A stretch of 64,000 nt of DNA from Helichrysum umbraculigerum (taxonomy: Eukaryota; Streptophyta; Magnoliopsida; Asterales; Asteraceae): the NCBI GenBank assembly GCA_949592205.1, contig CATIUR010000006.1, positions 68,134,001-68,198,000 of the forward strand, written 5' to 3'. The notes under the pieces were generated by a model. That model did not search any database. It was not told the origin of the DNA and saw only the letters and a program-made list of their open reading frames with translations. This document shows, piece by piece, positions 33,211-46,800 of this stretch (position 1 is the first letter of the stretch; every line of letters begins with the position of its first letter). Made by a program: the position numbers and the translations under genes.

Positions 33211-36200
33211 ATGCCGCCAAAACGACGAATCACTAAGAACAGTCGACGAACGTCTACACCACCAGCTCACGAAACCACTCCACCACCTAACATCGAAGAA
33301 ACCACTGAACAGATGATTGCGAGGCGGATTGCTGAAGGCATTGCCCAGTATGAGGAAAGCCGCAACCGCGATCAGGGAGTAAATAACAGTGGAACAACCC
33401 CTTCTAATAGTGAGACACCTGTGAACACTAGACGTGGGTGTTCATATAAAACCTTTCAGGCTTGTAAGCCACCCCATTTCTGTGGTACCGAGGGTGCTAT
33501 CGGTATCATACACTGGATAGAGAAGATGGATTCTGTGTTGGACATCAGTGATTGTTTACCAGACACTGTGGTGAAATATGTCGCCTGTACCTTAGCTGAT
33601 AAAGCTTTGACTTGGTGGAACAGTCAAGTCCAATCACTTGGACGACCAGCTGCCTACTCCATGACATGGGAAACACTGAAACGTATGATTTTAGAAGAAT
33701 TCTGCCCCCGATGCGATATGCAGAAAATTGAGACTGAGCTGTGGAACATTGCCATGATTGGGGCTGATGTCACTGGTTATACAACCAGGTTCCAGGAACT
33801 AGCTCAACTTGTGCCACATATCGTAACACCCAAATACAAGCGCATTGAGCGTTATGTATATGGTTTGGCACCGCAGATCAGGAGTTTGGTTACGTCCTCC
33901 AAGCCTGATACATTCAGGAGCGCTGTTACCTTAGCACAGAGTCTGACCGACGAGGCAGTCAGAATGGGGACACTTACCAAGAAAACTGTATCGGGTAAGG
34001 TTGAGCCAAGTAGTGCTGAAGCTGGTAGTTCTGGAGATAAGAAACGTAAGTGGAACGACCGCCAGGGTCAAACAAACAAGAAAGGATCTGGGAATCCAAA
34101 GTCTTATGCTGCCACCATTGTGGAACCAAAGCCATACTTAGGCAACAAACCTAAGTGTGATAAGTGTAGCAAACACCATGAGGGTGAATGATGGTTTTGC
34201 GACAGCTGTAAGGGATGGGGTCACAAAACCCAAAACTGTAAGGTTAACCCTACCCCTAAAGAAAACACTGTACGCCAAAACCAGGGGTGCTTTGAGTGTG
34301 GCGACACGAGACATTATCGGAACCGTTGCCCTCGACTTAACAATCAAAACCGCAATGCCAACAACGCCCACAACCGCAACAACAATGGAAACAACCGTGG
34401 AAACAACAATAACCGAGCCAACAACAACAATCGGGCTAACAACAACAACAACAACCAGCCAGCTCGTGGACGTGTGTTCATGCTAGGAGCACCAGAAGCA
34501 CGTCAGGATCCTAACACAGTCACTGGTACGTTTCTAGTAAACAACCACTTTGCATCTGTGTTATTTGATTCCGGTGCTGATTTAAGCTTTGTGTCCACTG
34601 AGTTTAGACCACTATTAGAGATCGAATCCCTTAAGCTAGATGACAAATACACTGTAGAGCTAGCCGATGGTAAGTTGATTGAATCAGGAGAAATAGTACC
34701 AGGATGCACCTTAACGTTAGAAGGCCATCCTTTCAAAATAGACTTACTACCGGTAGAACTAGGGAGCTTCGATATAGTGGTTGGTATGGATTGGATGTCA
34801 CTGAACCGTGCGGAGATTATCTGTTATGAAAAGATTGTACGACTACCATAACCGTCAGGAGAGATGTTGATGATTCAAGGAGAAAGGAGTAATCGTATGG
34901 TGAAAACGATTACATGCATGAAAGCGAGTAAATATCAACGAAAGGGGTACCAAGCGTTTTTGGTACATGTTGTGGATAAGAAACCCGAGGAGCGACGCAT
35001 AGACGATATGCCCATTGTGCGAGACTACCCAGGGGTATTTCCCGACGAGTTACCAGGATTACCACCCCCAAGGCAGGTTGAATTTCATATTGACCTAGTG
35101 CCTGGAGCAGTACCAATTGCTCGTGCACCTTATCGTCTAGCTCCATCAGAGATGCAGGAACTGTTTGCACAGCTGCAAGAACTGTTGGACTTAGGATTCA
35201 TCCGATCGAGCTTTTCACCTTGGGGAGCTCCGGTTTTGTTTGACAAAAAGAAAGATGGATCAATGCGAATGTGTATCGATTATCGGGAACTGAACAAAGT
35301 GACTATCAAAAACCGATACCCATTACCACGCATCGATGATTTGTTTGACCAACTGCAAGGGTCAAGCTACTACTCAAAGATCGACCTGCGATCTGGTTAC
35401 CATCAACTGAAGGTACGGGATGAGGATATCCCAAAGACTGCATTTAGGACTCGATACGGTCATTATGAGTTCCTAGTCATGACGTTTGGGCTGACAAACG
35501 CGCCAGCAGTGATCATGGATCTCATGAATCGAGTATGCAAACCGTACTTGGATAAATTCGTCATTGTGTTTATAGACGACATATTGATATACTCGCGAAC
35601 GAAAGAAGAGCACGAACAACATCTGAGAATGCTTCTGGAGTTACTAGAGAAAGAGAAGCTTTATGCTAAGTTCTCTAAATGCGAGTTTTGGATGCGTGAA
35701 GTTCATTTCCTTGGTCACGTGATCAATAACAAAGGAATTCACGTAGACCCATCCAAAATTGAGGCGATTAAGAATTGGGAAGCCCCAAAGACTCCATCTG
35801 AGATACGACAATTTCTTGGGCTAGCCGGTTATTACCGACGATTCATCGAGAACTTCTCGAAAATAGCTCAACCACTTACCGCCATAACGCAAAAAGATAA
35901 GAAATTTGATTGGGGCGAGAAGCAAGATAATGCTTTTTAACTGTTGAAAGAGAAACTGAGCACCGCACCTATCCTATCACTACCAGAAGGAGTAGAAAAC
36001 TTTGTTGTCTACTGTGATGCTTCACATCAAGGATTAGGTTGCGTGTTAATGCAAAACGACAAAGTCATTGCGTATGCATCTCGTCAACTGAAAGTTCACG
36101 AGAAGAACTATACAACGCATGATTTAGAACTGGGAGCAGTCGTTTTTGCACTTAAGATATGGAGACACTACCTGTACGGTACAAAGTGTACGATCTTCAC

Positions 36201-37857
36201 CGATCACAAAAGTCTCCAACATATATTGGATCAGAAAGAACTCAACATGAGACAAAGACGTTGGGTTGAACTATTGAATGATTATGACTGTGAAATCAAG
36301 TACCATCCGGGCAAAGCTAATGTAGTAGCGGATGCCTTGAGTCGTAAAGAACGAGTAAAACCTCGAAGAGTTCGAGCATTGGGACTAACAATCCATTTGG
36401 ATCTTATTACCCAAATTCGTGACGCACAACAAATAGCCTTCGTTCCCGAACGCTTAAAGGAAGAATCCTTGAAGGGAATGGACAAACAACTCGAAATGAA
36501 AGACAACGGAATGTTTTATTTTATGCACCGAATTTGGATTCCTTGTGTTGATGAATTACGTAGCCTGATACTGGACGAAGCACATAAGTCCAACTATTCG
36601 ATACATCCTGGTGCAGATAAGATGTATCACGATTTGAAAGATTTCTATTGGTGGCCTGGCATGAAACGAGACATTGCAACATACGTTAGCAAATGTCTGA
36701 CTTGTGCAAAAATAAAGGTCGAATATCAGAAACCTTCGGGACTTTTGCAACAACCTGAATTGCCACAATGGAAATGGGAAAATATCACGATGGACTTTAT
36801 CACGAAGCCACCCAAAACATCATCTGGGATGGACACCATATGGGTGATTGTGGATCGACTGACAAAGTCAACTCACTTTTTAGCCATCAAGGAAACGGAT
36901 AAGATGGAAAAGCTGACTAGAACCTATATAAAGGAAGTTGTTTCTAGACATGGAGTACCATTATCCATCATCTCTGATAGAGATGCACGTTTCACCTCTC
37001 GCTTCTGGCAAACACTCCAACAAGCATTGGGTACTAGACTCGACATGAGTACGGCCTACCATCCACAAACCAACGGTCAAAGCGAGCGAACGATACAAAC
37101 GCTCGAGGATTTGCTACGCGCCTGTGTGATTGATTTTGGAGGAAACTGGGATGTTCATCTCCCTTTAGCCAAATTCTCGTACAACAATAGTTATCATACG
37201 AGCATACAAATGGCACCTTTTGAGGCATTGTACGGACGAAAGTGCCGATCGCCACTCTGTTGGGCAGAGATGGATGACAGACAGTTATCAGGTCCTGAGA
37301 TAGTCCAAGAAACTACGGACAAGATATCACAAGTGCTTAATCGATTTCAAACGGCACGAGACCGACAAAAGAGTTATGCAGACAATAGACGAAAACCCTT
37401 GGAGTTTCAAGTAAGTGACAGAGTCCTACTCAAAGTATCTCCTTGGAAAGGAGTTGTACGATTTGGAAAACGCGGTAAACTGAACCCACGTTACATTGGA
37501 CCTTTTGAAATCCTAGCAAGGGTTGGTCCTGTAGCTTATAAACTTAAGCTGCCGCAAGAACTTAGTAATATTCACGACACGTTTCACGTGAGTAACCTTA
37601 AGAAGTGTCTATCCGACGAAGCGTTAATCATACCTCCTGACGAAATCTATATCGACGCAAAGCTCAACTTTGTGGAGGAACAGCTTGAAGTCATGGACAC
37701 GAAAACGCAGAAACTCCGAAACAGTCGGATCAAACTTGTCAAAATTCGATGAAACTCGAAACAAGGCCCAGAGTTCACCTGGGAACGTGAGGATGAAATG
37801 CGTAAGAAGTATCCTCAACTATTTGAACCCGTGACCGCGACTCACAACACAACTTAA
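33211..37857 (+). pseudogene. Element C gag-pol polyprotein with four in-frame stops
   Basis: The ATG at 33211 (MPPKRR) was chosen by likeness to the gag start of E. The order is gag capsid region, two zinc knuckles (34202-34330), an Asn-rich linker, protease (DSGADLS near 34570), RT (FIDDILIYS near 35572), RNase H (YCDAS near 36012), integrase (HPGADKMYHD, CLTCAK, then DFIT, SDRDARF and SERTIQTLE) and a chromodomain-like tail. A single frame is kept throughout with no frameshift. Stops are TGA 34189-34191, TAA 34849-34851, TAA 35938-35940 and TGA 37750-37752. The first falls at a zinc-knuckle-side cysteine position and the last in the chromodomain-like tail. Confidence 0.9.
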
Positions 37858-37880
37858 ATCTCGGGACGAGATTTCCCTAA

Positions 37881-37891
37881 CGGGGGGAGAA
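37881..37891 (+). promoter_or_regulatory. Polypurine tract of element C
   Basis: CGGGGGGAGAA directly precedes the 3' LTR edge TGTGACAACT. Confidence 0.88.
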
Positions 37892-39673
37892 TGTGACAAC
37901 TCTCCAAATTAGGTGTTAATTAAACATTAAGCATGTGCATTCTTACGCTAATTTCCTGGTTAAGTTTAAACAAAACTTTTTGTTGTGATGTAAGCCTAGC
38001 AAGCCCAAATACTTTTAAACAAAAGGTATTACGTAATACGTAATTATGTATAATTATGTACAAATGTATCGGAACGAACCCGGCAAAAATAAATGACAAA
38101 GGTTCGTGACACAAAAATAATTAATAATTCAATTAATAATTACGAGCATTAATATATCTATAACATATAGATAGAATGAATTAAATATACGTTTAACGTA
38201 AAACGTATTATAAACGAACGAAAACAATTTTAAAACGTACCCAAAAATCACAAATGATAAAAACTCTATTTTTCTCATACATTTGAAAGTATTTAGAACA
38301 TTACCTCAAAATATGAAGTCATAATTTAACTAAAATTTGGCGGTTATTTGGACGCGCGCAGTAAAATGTACAAAATTGTACAACTGTCAAAAATAATGAG
38401 AACATCATTATTCTAAACTTAAATAACGAATCAGGAGAGCTTCTACAAAATAAAAATATAAAATGTTATAAATTATATTGCTATAATTATACCCGTAACC
38501 GAAATTAACGGACCTAATTTAGTCACCAAACTTCAATAATTGGTGAGACCGGCTACTGGTGATACTCCATACCGTTTGAAATATTTAACTCCCATTTTCT
38601 TCCTTCCTGAAGATCATCACACACACATAACATATCATAATCATCTATTTCTTCCTTTTACTCTCTAAAATAAACAAGATCAGAGGCAGCAAACAGCAGC
38701 AGATGAGTAGCAGTAGAACAACAAACCAGGAACAACATCATCATCATCATCGGCATATTATCACCACCATTTTTCACTTTGTAAGGAAATCTCTTTATTT
38801 GATTTCTACACTTGAAATTCGTTATACAACTTATTTATACATCATAATCTATACATATAACACATAAATTTGATGATTACTTGATTGTTCTTGAAAATGG
38901 GTTTATAAAACCAAAATTATAAATCCAAAAGTCATAAACGAAAACTTGTTAAAAACGTGATATTAAGATGTTAAAACGCTATATTTCATTGTTATAAACG
39001 TTTGAGACTAAGATACAAATGATTGGTACCAAACAAAAAGAGTATATACATGCTCTGTTACGAACTGGACTCTGAAAATGTGCAGGATCCGGCGGATCCT
39101 GCATTGATCCGGCGGATCGCCTACGGATTACCCACGGATCCGGCGGATCACCCACGGATCCGGCGGATCACCCACGGATCAGACGGATCACCCACGGATC
39201 ACCCACGGATCCGGCGGATCACCCACAGATTACCCACGGATCCCCTACGGATCCGACGGATCCCAAAGCTTCACACGCACATAACTTTGTGAACTAATAC
39301 GATACACGAGTAAAAGACACTCGAGATCCGGCGGATCACCTCAAGGATCCGGCGGATCCTAACTTTGAACACGCGCACACTTTTGAACGATGAACGAGTA
39401 ATGGACCGTGTACGATCAACACGATCCGGCGGATCCACCATAGGATCCGGCGGATCCTAATAATTTCACAAGATCCGGAGGATCCTAAAAAGGATCCGGT
39501 GGAACCTTTTTACTTGGACAACAAAATGATTTTTGGTATTTAAACATATACGATTCTGTTAACGATTATAATTGGTACAAGAGATTACCGAGACATAGTA
39601 AACTGTTAATGATACATAAACGGAACAAACTATTGGACACGGACATTGGACCAATTAACTCGTGCGAACGAAT

Positions 39674-39768
<95 letters not shown>

Positions 39769-40631
39769 GGACTTTATAAATTATACGATTTGGATACGAT
39801 TACACTATCGGGATATTTAAAACTTATTAAACAAACGTGACGATATTAGAAACAAATGATATTTATTTTATAAACGGAATAAATATATTAACGAGTTTTA
39901 TAACAAATAAAACTTATAACGTTTTAAATACGTAAACAACGTATTACAATATATATAAATGTATATGAGAACATATGTTATATATATTCAAACGACACTT
40001 GGATTGTGTCACGATTATACATTTTCTTAACAAATGAAAACCTATGTATTTTAGTACGTAAACAACGTATTTAAAAACTTATATATATAGACATATATAT
40101 ATATATACATACCACACTTATAGTTATATATTTACATATATATACAAATGGATTACACGTTAACAAACGTATGACTTAATAATATACAACAAGTATATTT
40201 GCACAAGTACACATACATAAAACAAGTATATGTACAAAGGGAACAAAACGACACTCAATTATGTACACGACTATATACGTGTGTATACATTTAACAAAAT
40301 ATACAACTTAAGAAATGATGATAATATTTCAACACAATGTCACCAACGAATTCAACGACTTACATTATTAAGAAATCAACAATTTCTTCAAACAAACAAA
40401 CTGTTAACATAAGTTGATTAAACAAATCAAACGTACTTATGTTAATACATTTATTGTATATAGGTTAACACACCTTGGGCAATTATCCGTCGGCTGCTAG
40501 CTTTCTTTCCGAGCAAACCACCGTGAGTTCACAACCCCTACTTTGCAAATGTTTTATGCGTTTAAACATAGGGGTGTAAACATAGAAACTGCATGCAAAA
40601 CACATGCAGCAAACTATATAAATGCTTTATT

Positions 40632-42711
40632 TGTAACATCCTCGAAATGGACCTAGTTGTTTTGTATTATTTCATGATTTAAATTAGTATTTAAATGTGT
40701 TTGGAAATAATATTGTCGGAATTAGTTGAAATAATTGGAATAGGAGTCGAATATTCCAATGTGATAAGTGAATTATTAATTGTTGTAAATTAATATAGTT
40801 GACGGTGCAATAAAATGTTTGGACTCGCAAATGGTTTTCGGGTTCCAGACAATAGATTGAGATGGGGTATTAAATTATACCCGTAAAATTGAAGGCGGTT
40901 TGTTAGGCCGACTTATATATATAACTTTCCTCTTTAGGAAAGTTCATTAGAAACTTCAAAACTCACATAAACCTTATGAAATCCAAATCAGAAACTTGAA
41001 ACCTACGAATTGGAGCTATGATTGATACTAGTTTCACCATTATTATCTTTCAATTCAGTGTTCTTCAATTGAGAGGTAAGTTTGAATTGAATCAAATAGT
41101 TTATAAGTTTTGAATTGATTGATTTGGATTGAAAAACATGAACTTGATGTTAGAACTTCGTTATAACTATTGCATATTGATTATGTGAAGTTATTAGGTG
41201 TTTAAAACAGTTAGAAATCGAGTTTGGGTGATTTGGGTATTAAAATCGCGAGTTAGGGTTTGATCAGGGATGAAGATGAGCTGAAAAAGGCTCAAACGCG
41301 ATCCCAGAACCCTAGCCAGGATCGCGTTCGTTAGTTATAAAAGGAATCGGACGAGTTTTGTTCTTGGGAACGCGATCCCAAGAATTTGTCCGGATCGCGT
41401 TGCCAAGTGTAAAATGGTGACAGAACTTTTTCTGAGGGTGAACGCGATCCAGCCATTATTACCCGGATCGCGTTTGCATGAGAAAAAGTTTGAGGGATTT
41501 TGCAAATTTTGAAAGTGCATAAGTGTTTAGAAGGTGGTGTTTTTAGCGACACTTGAAATTGACAAATTTTCATTAACTCGGATTGGGTTGAAATTTACAT
41601 GGTGACTCGAAAACGGCCCAATGATCAAAGCTCTATTCTAAGAGTCTAGATGATTTTTGGCCTTTCGGGGTCGTTTAGGGGTCGAAAATGGCATTTTACT
41701 GTTTTTGGACCTTAATTCGGGACTTTTTGATTATGTTCCGAATTGAACTTTTGTTGCTGTAATCTTAGGGATCACTTGATACATATAATTATGTTATGAT
41801 TGTGTAACGATGTTAATTACATAAGTATGATCAGTTGATACAAGTTACTAACTCATTGTTTATTGATTGTATTCTCAGATGTGTAGAAGGCTCAGTAATA
41901 TTAGACTTCTGAGCTTGCAGCTGAGGTGTCGGTGAGTGGATCTGTAACCTCAGTGTGATTTAGTTGTAATGATTTGATTTACAACCAGTAATTTATAGTA
42001 TTACTTTGATATGATACATCTGTAGAGATATCTTGCCATGATAGTTTAATTAGTTGCTTACTTGGCTGATTGTGCTAGTATGTAAGATTTTGAGGTCAAC
42101 TTGATTTGATGGTTGGACTTGTTGTTGTTGTAGACGACAGGAGATCTCGGAAATTTGAAATGTTGGTTTAGAGATCTAGGTCGTGTGTGATTGACAACAA
42201 GTTATCGGTAGTTCTGTATGGGCCAATACAGATGATTGATAAGAGTTCCTTGAGTACCAAACCGGTATTAGGGTGTCTCAGGGACCACCGATCCTCATGA
42301 TGTTGTGTGTATGACATTGATTGGATGTTGAGTGATTGATTGATTTTCTGTTTATTGTTAATTGATGTAAACAGATTGTTATGCTAGGTTGGACTGTTGC
42401 TTATAGTTTCATTCACTTAGCTTTATGCTAACTCCACCACAGTTCTTCCTGCAGGTTAAAATAGATGGGACATATTGGGCAGGGCAGGAGGTTGTTGGAC
42501 TGGATGGAATGTTTGACAGGCTGTTACTCTGATTTAATTTTGATAATCAAAGAAGTATTTGAATTATATAACACCGAGTTTGTTGAAATGTCATGTATTG
42601 GATTTGAAAAAGCTTATCGACATTTTGAGTACGTTGATAGTATGTTTTAAATATACGCTTCCGAGTCGCAAATATTATATTAAATGTTTATAATTAACGA
42701 GGGGTGTTATA
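40632..42711 (+). mobile_element. Solo LTR F inserted in C 3' LTR
   Basis: It runs from TGTAACATCC to GGGGTGTTATA, flanked by TTATT at 40627-40631 and 42712-42716. The uninterrupted site is visible in C's 5' LTR near 22903. F is related to the A and D LTRs: it shares the GTTCCAGACAATAGATTGA block, the AGGAAAGTT block, the CTCAGTGTGATTTAG block and the end. No primer site or internal region is present, so this is a single LTR left by recombination. It contains three AACGCGATCC...GGATCGCGTT hairpins. Confidence 0.93.
41295..41474. repeat. Three 10-bp-arm hairpins in solo LTR F
   Basis: Arms AACGCGATCC and GGATCGCGTT at 41295-41304/41319-41328, 41369-41378/41392-41401 and 41441-41450/41465-41474, with loops of 13-14 bases and spacing of 72-74 bases. 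Confidence 0.95.
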
Positions 42712-43873
42712 TTATTGCTTTATACAACTGTTTGATATAAATTACATATACACAAGTGTTTTGGGAATTAGACATTGTATCCTAGTACGGACCCAGACTT
42801 GAAATGTATGCATGAAAGACCTTACGTCGTGCAGACTATAACCATTAGCTAGGTGACTCTAGCCACTGAGTATACGAATAGTACTATTGCCGTGACGACC
42901 CTCCTATGGATGGAGCGTATACTTAAATGTCCTTCAGGCAAACAACATAAGTTTTGGTTGTGGTTTGGTTATAGGGTTAGGTCGCGTTACTTTAACCTGC
43001 GAGGTTTAGCTCACCTTTCAGGGGATCATAGTCTAAGTATTTCCACATACTGTTTAGGATTAACATATCCTGCAACTGTTTTATACCAGATAAACATTCT
43101 GGTTATCTTTAAATACTGGTAAACAACCAGACATACCTTTTGGGTAACCACCCATATATAACTATATTTTAGGGTAACAACCCTACAAATACTTATATTT
43201 TGCAAAACCTGCAAACATTTATTTATTGAATAACATTTCAATATTACAAACATAAAAGGGTTAACAAACCTCATATTTATACAAAACCTGTGAATTCACT
43301 CAACATATTTGTTGACGACTTTCTTTCTATGTTTCACAGGAAATTAGCTATGTAAGTAAGCAACGCATGCATTCAGGATGGACAACCCTGGACTACTTAG
43401 GATGCCACATATTTTGGAACAGCTTTTGAGGATTTCCTCCGTATTACTGCAGACATTGCAGTTATACTTATGAAATCTTATTATAAACATATGTATTGTA
43501 ATACTTAATATTTTAAAACTCTATTACTATTGTACGACTTACATGGTCGTACTACTTTTGTAACAACTACTTAAAACTGGCATCCTTATCTATTATGTTG
43601 CACAATAGCCATATGCTCTGAGTATGTATGTATTGTTTGATTGAATTAACTGCTCATGCCCCGTCACGTCATTGAAGCTTCCGCGTGTTAATTAGTACTG
43701 ATCGTGATTAGCGTTTGGCGGGGGTGTGACAATAAGTAAGGTGTTCAATCCCAAATCTGATTTATGTTTAGTCAAACATTCCAGGGTGTGGGATTCAGTT
43801 ATTGCATGGGAATTAGTTAGTATGTTATGTACTAACAATTAAGAAGCTGTGAGATGTTGTTGTGAATACAGAT

Positions 43874-46800
43874 ATGGCAGAACATGAGCACCCCACCAAT
43901 GCCCTCAATAATTCCTCTAGATCGGATGTCCCTCCTCCAGAGAGACTTGGTCAGTCTGGTACCTCATTCTCAGCTGGTGGGGAGACTGACAGGGATGAGT
44001 ATATATTACGGTTAGAGGATGAATTACAGGAACTCAGGGGTTCCAGACAGTAGCCTTTACAAGATAAAGAGGCCGGATCTTCTCAGCAGCCTCCACAGTC
44101 ACAACAGCCTACTATGGGTACTGTTTCACCTCCTGTAGTGTCATCTTCTCAGATATCGACATCATTGCCATTTTATTTTTAACCACCACAGTCTTATGAT
44201 ACTTCTTATCAGACATCTGTTCCATATTCATCTTCAGGGCCTTATGGTTAGCCATTACCAGTGTTTCCACCACCACAGCAGCAAAAGAAGGTTTGCTCTT
44301 TTAAAACTTTTATGTCTAGTAAACCTTCAGAGTATTGTGGGAGTTCTAATCCTTCAGTTACATTGGATTGGTTACGTGATGTTGAACGAAAATTTGAGGT
44401 TTGTCAGTGTGAGGAAGAAGTTAAAGTTCCTTATGCAGTTCAGCTTCTTAAGGGTCGGGCGATGACTTGGTGGGATTCTATTACAGCGACTCTGACTCAG
44501 CAACAGAAAGAGTCCATCAGATGGTCGGATTTCTATAATGAGATGTGTAAGCAATTTTGTTCTGATTTTGACATGTCTCATATCAGGCGAGAGTTCATGG
44601 AGCTTCAGATGACTGATCAGATGTCTATTGATGAGCTTATTACTCAGTTTTCAAAGAAACTGCGTTTTGTGCAGTAGTGGGTTCCAGATGATAGAACCAA
44701 AATGGAACATTTTGTTGGAACTTTACCCCCAGATTATCGTACGACAGTGAGACTGGCAGGTTCACTTTCTCAAGCCTTTACTTTAGCTCGTTCTGTAGAT
44801 AGTGATATACGGGCTCGAAATAAACAAAATAAAGAAAGGGCTTCACAATGTTCTAAAAGTGATTCTTCTGGTAAAGGTAAACAGTAATGGTAGGGAAATC
44901 ATCAGAACATGAGGCAAAATGTTAGTGGTGATACAGCTGACAGGTCCAATTGGCGTACTAAATGTAAATCTAGACATACTGGACCGTGTACTCCTCAGAC
45001 TGCTAGATGTATTAAATGTGGTTTGTTTGGGCATGATATTAAGGATTGTAAGTATCCTATTTATTTTTGTTGGAATTGTCAAAAGGAGGGCCATAGGGTG
45101 GGGCAATGTCCAGAGGCGATTAGACAGGGATCGGGATTGGCCGGTGGGTCCTCATCTTCGGGCCAAAAGCGTAAGAAACCACCACCAGCAGCTGGCAGGG
45201 CTTTCCAGATGACAGTTGATGAAGCTGTCAGGACAGATGATGTCATTACTGGTACTTTTCTTATTAATTCTGTGCCAGCACGTGTTCTCTTTGATTCCGG
45301 AGCTAATCGTTCCTTTATATCTGTTTATTTCTGTGATAAACTGAAATTGACCCCCACTGTGATTGCTAATCCTCTTGAGGTAGAGATAGCTGATGGTAAA
45401 ATGGTTCCTGTTACCACGTCGGTGACTAGAGCTAGTATATTGATAGAGGGTCATATGTTTCCAGTTTCTTTTCTGTTAATGCCAATCCTTGGTTTTGATG
45501 TGGTTCTTGGCATGGACTGGTTGAGTCAAAATAAAGCAGATATAGTATGTCATCAGAAATTGATAAAGATCCCTATCTCTGATGAGTCGTATGTCATAGC
45601 TCGAGGAGAACGGGAGAGTGGTCATTTTCCTTGGATTTCTTTCATGAAAGCTAGAAAATCTCTAGCTAAGGGTTGTGAGTCATACTTAGCATATGTTATT
45701 GATGCAAAGCAAGAAAAGCAATATGTTTCGGATGTCCGAGTGGTTTCTGAATACTCAGAGGTATTTCCTGATGAATTACCTGGTTTACCCCCTATTAGAG
45801 AGGTAGAGTATCAGATTTATCTTATTCCAGGTGCTACTCCAGTAGCTAGAGCTCCTTATAGATTGGCTCCATCAGAGATTCGTGAGATGATGAATCAGAT
45901 TCAGGAGTTATTAGATAAATGGTTTATTAGACCTAGTTCTTCGCCATGGGGGACCTGTTTTGTTTATTAAAAAGAAAGATGGTACTTTTCGTATGTGCAT
46001 TGTTTATAGGGAGCTTAATAAAAGAACCACAAAGAATAAGTATCCTCTGCCCAGAATAGATGACTTATTTGATCAGCTGCAGGGATCTTCTTATTTTTCT
46101 AAAATTGATTTGCGGTCGAGTTACCATCAGGTACGTATTGGCGAGGAAGATATACCGAAAACTGCTTTTCGTACCAGGTACGGTCATTATGAGTTTCTGG
46201 TTATGCCATTTGAGTTAACTAATGCTCCAGCGGTTTTCATGGACTTGATGAACCGGGTATGTCGACCTTTTCTGGATAAGGTTGTTATTGTTTTTATTGA
46301 TGACATTCTTGTTTATTCTAAAATGGAATCTAAGCATGAAATGCATTTACGATTGGTTCTTGAAACTCTGAAAAGGGAGAACCTTTATGCTAAATTTTTA
46401 AATGCGAGTTTTGGCTTCGGGAGGTGCAATTTTTGGGACATGTTATCTGTAAAGATGGGGTTAAAGTAGATCCATCTAAAGTTGAGGCTGTAATGAATTG
46501 GGAGGCTCCTAAAACATATTCTGAGATTAAGAGTTTTCTTGGGTTAGCGGGTTATTATCGGAAATTTATTAAAGATTTTTCCAAGATTGCTGGTCCTTTG
46601 ACTAAATTGACTCGTAAAGATGAGAAATTTCAGTGGGATGAGCAGCAGGAAATGGCTTTTCAGACTTTGAAGCAGCTTTTGTGTCAGGCTCCTGTATTAG
46701 CATTACCTGAGGGATCTGATGATTTTAAAGTTTATTGTGATGCATGTTTTGCGGGATTGGGTTGTGTTTTGATGCAGCGGGATCGGGTTATTGCTTATGC

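Larger units (their letters stand above)
37892..43731 (+). repeat. Element C 3' LTR, interrupted by solo LTR F
   Basis: It matches 20025-23924 apart from F at 40632-42711, point differences and a shorter (TA)n tract (39677-39767). The CCGGCGG-type array is at about 39084-39506. Confidence 0.93.
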
